In this document: piece after piece, positions 6,165 to 7,078 of the stretch
Layout of the letters: each line of letters opens with the position of its first letter
Numbering within the stretch: position 1 is the stretch's first letter
Assembly: GCA_017646885.1 (NCBI GenBank)
Contig: JAGCLR010000272.1
Span: 1-7,078 of the forward strand
Length of the DNA stretch: 7,078 nt
Direction of reading: 5' to 3'
Source of the DNA: Methanobrevibacter sp.
GTDB taxonomy: Archaea; Methanobacteriota; Methanobacteria; Methanobacteriales; Methanobacteriaceae
Notes under the pieces: generated by a model
Seen by the model: only the letters and a program-made list of their open reading frames with translations
What the model was told of the DNA's origin: nothing
Databases searched by the model: none
Program-made: the position numbers and the translations under genes

Positions 6165-6821
6165 ATGAGCTTTTTGAAAAATAAGCCAAGCCAAATGGAA
6201 TTATATCCAGTAATTACTGCATTGTTTTGCGGATGCCTTATAATTTCAAACATTCTTGCTTCAAAAACGTTTTCATTGTATGACATAATATTGCCATGCG
6301 GCGTTGTCATATTCCCACTCGTATATATTGTAGGGGATGTGCTAACTGAAATCTATGGATTCTCACTTGCAAAAAGAACCATTTATTTAGGTTTCATAAT
6401 AAATTTAATAGCTGTCATAGCATATCAGATAGCCATATTTTTACCTGGAACAGATCCTGCAACTTCAAATGCATTCAGCATTATTTTAGGAAGCACTCCA
6501 AGGATATTGATTGCCAGTTTAATCTCATACCTTGTAGGGTCTTATGTAAACGCTTATTTTATGAAAATACTAAAGGAAAAATACACAGATTACCTATTCG
6601 CCAGATGTTCAATAAGCACATTGTTTGGTGAAGGATTGGATGCAATAATCTTCATTACAATTGCCTTTGCAGGATTGATGCCTAATGAGGTTTTAATTAC
6701 CATGATAATCTGTCAAGGAGCCTTTAAGATAATTTATGAAATCATTGTATATCCAATAACAAGAACTGTTATCAATTGGATAAAATCCTTAGATGATACA
6801 CCATTTGCAAAAATAGGTTAA
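6165..6821 (+). CDS. yhhQ: Queuosine-precursor transporter family protein (YhhQ/QPTR, VUT family)
   Basis: Integral membrane protein of 218 residues (224 if the TTG at 6147 were used), normal for the family formerly called DUF165. Six hydrophobic segments are visible at roughly 15-33, 41-60, 72-94, 113-134, 157-174 and 176-197. Family signatures: FPLVYIVGDVLTEIYG (50-65), R113 followed by ASLISYLVGSYVNAYFM (117-133), and RCSISTLFGEGLDAIIFITI (147-166). Bacterial YhhQ imports the 7-deazaguanines preQ0 and preQ1 for queuosine. Archaea instead make archaeosine at tRNA position 15 and insert preQ0 directly, so preQ0 uptake is the likely role here; this substrate is inferred, not shown. It starts 22 bases after the TPR gene stop, so the two probably share a transcript. 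It is convergent with argS. After its stop the plus strand has only T4 runs, so its own terminator is weak or shared. Confidence 0.88.
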   Translation: MSFLKNKPSQMELYPVITALFCGCLIISNILASKTFSLYDIILPCGVVIFPLVYIVGDVLTEIYGFSLAKRTIYLGFIINLIAVIAYQIAIFLPGTDPATSNAFSIILGSTPRILIASLISYLVGSYVNAYFMKILKEKYTDYLFARCSISTLFGEGLDAIIFITIAFAGLMPNEVLITMIICQGAFKIIYEIIVYPITRTVINWIKSLDDTPFAKIG

Positions 6822-6827
6822 AAAAAT

Positions 6828-6879
6828 CTAATTTTAAAAAAATCTATTAAAAATATAAAAAAACTAATTTTAAAAAAAT
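6828..6879. repeat. 16-base direct repeat, 36-base spacing
   Basis: CTAATTTTAAAAAAAT occurs at 6828-6843 and again exactly at 6864-6879, both preceded by A-runs. It lies in the convergent space between the transporter and argS. Read on the minus strand it supplies repeated T7 tracts, so it may be a duplicated terminator module for argS, or simple slippage or duplication in AT-rich DNA. Confidence 0.7.
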
Positions 6880-6907
6880 AGAAAAAAGTTGAGAATTACT
6901 CCCAACT
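6849..6907 (-). terminator. Probable argS terminator: hairpin plus oligo-T runs
   Basis: Read on the minus strand, AGTTG (complement of 6907-6903) pairs with CAACT (complement of 6891-6887); after one mismatch two more pairs close a five-base loop. Six T follow at once (complement of 6887-6882), then T7 at 6878-6872 and T7 at 6863-6857, with a further T5 at 6853-6849. This is both a bacterial-style hairpin plus T-run and a classic archaeal oligo-T terminator, placed 55 bases after the argS stop. On the plus strand the same hairpin is not followed by T, so it works only leftwards. Confidence 0.65.
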
Positions 6908-6925
6908 ATAGGAAAAAGTTTTGGT

Positions 6926-6960
6926 CAAGGTTTTGCAGCCCGAAGGGCTGGAAAAGCTTG
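6926..6960. repeat. GC-rich hairpin abutting the argS stop codon
   Basis: CAGCCC (6936-6941) and GGGCTG (6945-6950) pair around a three-base loop. Beyond one mismatch (6935/6951), TTTT (6931-6934) pairs with AAAA (6952-6955). Beyond a second mismatch (6930/6956), CAAG (6926-6929) pairs with CTTG (6957-6960). This makes 14 pairs with two symmetric single mismatches. It begins one base after the argS stop codon (minus strand) and is strikingly GC-rich for this DNA. In argS RNA it is followed by T5 eight bases on (complement of 6917-6913), so it may protect or end the argS message. It could also be a dispersed palindromic repeat. Confidence 0.75.
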
Positions 6961-6961
6961 G

Positions 6962-7078
6962 CTACATCATCTCAGGAGCACTTACTCCTAAAATGTCCAA
7001 TGCATTTCTTAAGGTGATTCTAGCTTTTTCAACTAAAATCAATCTTGCATTTTCCACATCAGAACCGATTACCTGTTC
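6962..7078 (-). CDS. argS: Arginyl-tRNA synthetase, C-terminal end only
   Basis: Class I aminoacyl-tRNA synthetase that charges tRNA-Arg. Only the final 38 residues and the TAG stop (complement of 6962-6964) are inside the window; the gene enters from the right edge. The visible part reads [17 protein letters not shown] (residues 3-19 of the fragment), then [19 protein letters not shown] to the end. This is the last helices of the DALR anticodon-binding domain, and the closing GVSAPExM is the hallmark C-terminus of ArgS proteins. The assignment rests on this short but characteristic tail. The reading frame is open to the edge with no anomaly. Hairpins and oligo-T runs directly follow the stop. 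Confidence 0.85.
   Translation of the reverse strand, partial: EQVIGSDVENARLILVEKARITLRNALDILGVSAPEMM

Noticed and set aside
1..7078. CRISPR array, tRNA/rRNA gene, insertion sequence or defence cassette
   Set aside because: No regularly spaced repeats with unique spacers, no tRNA cloverleaf or rRNA-like segment, and no transposase or nuclease-like coding region was seen on either strand.

Overview
The window looks like a chromosomal segment of a strongly AT-rich methanogenic archaeon of the Methanobacteriales, most likely Methanobrevibacter or a close relative. This is inferred from several things. Intergenic DNA is very AT-rich, and archaeal TATA boxes (TTTAWATA type) sit about 35-65 bases ahead of several starts, further for ilvB. 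Shine-Dalgarno sequences are GGTG or AGGAG. Oligo-T tracts serve as terminators. PurD is of archaeal type, carrying a DHPHAF motif. The species cannot be fixed from this sequence alone.

Layout from left to right. Bases 1-1238 (minus strand) hold the first three quarters of ilvB, the acetolactate synthase catalytic subunit, running off the left edge. A divergent control region of 253 bases follows (1239-1491), with a TATA box for each direction and a 100-base ilvB leader containing an inverted repeat. purD (1492-2808, plus) makes glycinamide ribonucleotide. A 103-base gap carries a perfect 12-bp inverted repeat ahead of an unrecognised acidic, helical, TPR-like protein gene (2912-3898). A T-rich terminator zone and a 22-bp palindrome lie before a textbook promoter for argF (4121-5038, ornithine carbamoyltransferase). 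Then come a six-repeat TPR protein gene (5156-6142) and, 22 bases later, a gene of the queuosine-precursor transporter (YhhQ/QPTR) family (6165-6821). These last two are probably one transcript. At the right edge, on the minus strand, are the last 38 codons of argS (arginyl-tRNA synthetase). The convergent argS/transporter space holds two hairpins and a series of oligo-T runs (minus-strand sense) that look like the argS terminator.

The gene set is mostly core metabolism: branched-chain amino acid, purine and arginine synthesis, and arginyl-tRNA charging. The less ordinary members are two TPR or TPR-like proteins of unknown role and a transporter that in an archaeon probably feeds archaeosine tRNA modification by salvaging a deazapurine. 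I see no mobile element, CRISPR array, rRNA, tRNA or defence system. The most notable unexplained structures are non-coding: the inverted repeats at 1287-1310, 2842-2870 and 4027-4048, and the GC-rich hairpin at 6926-6960.
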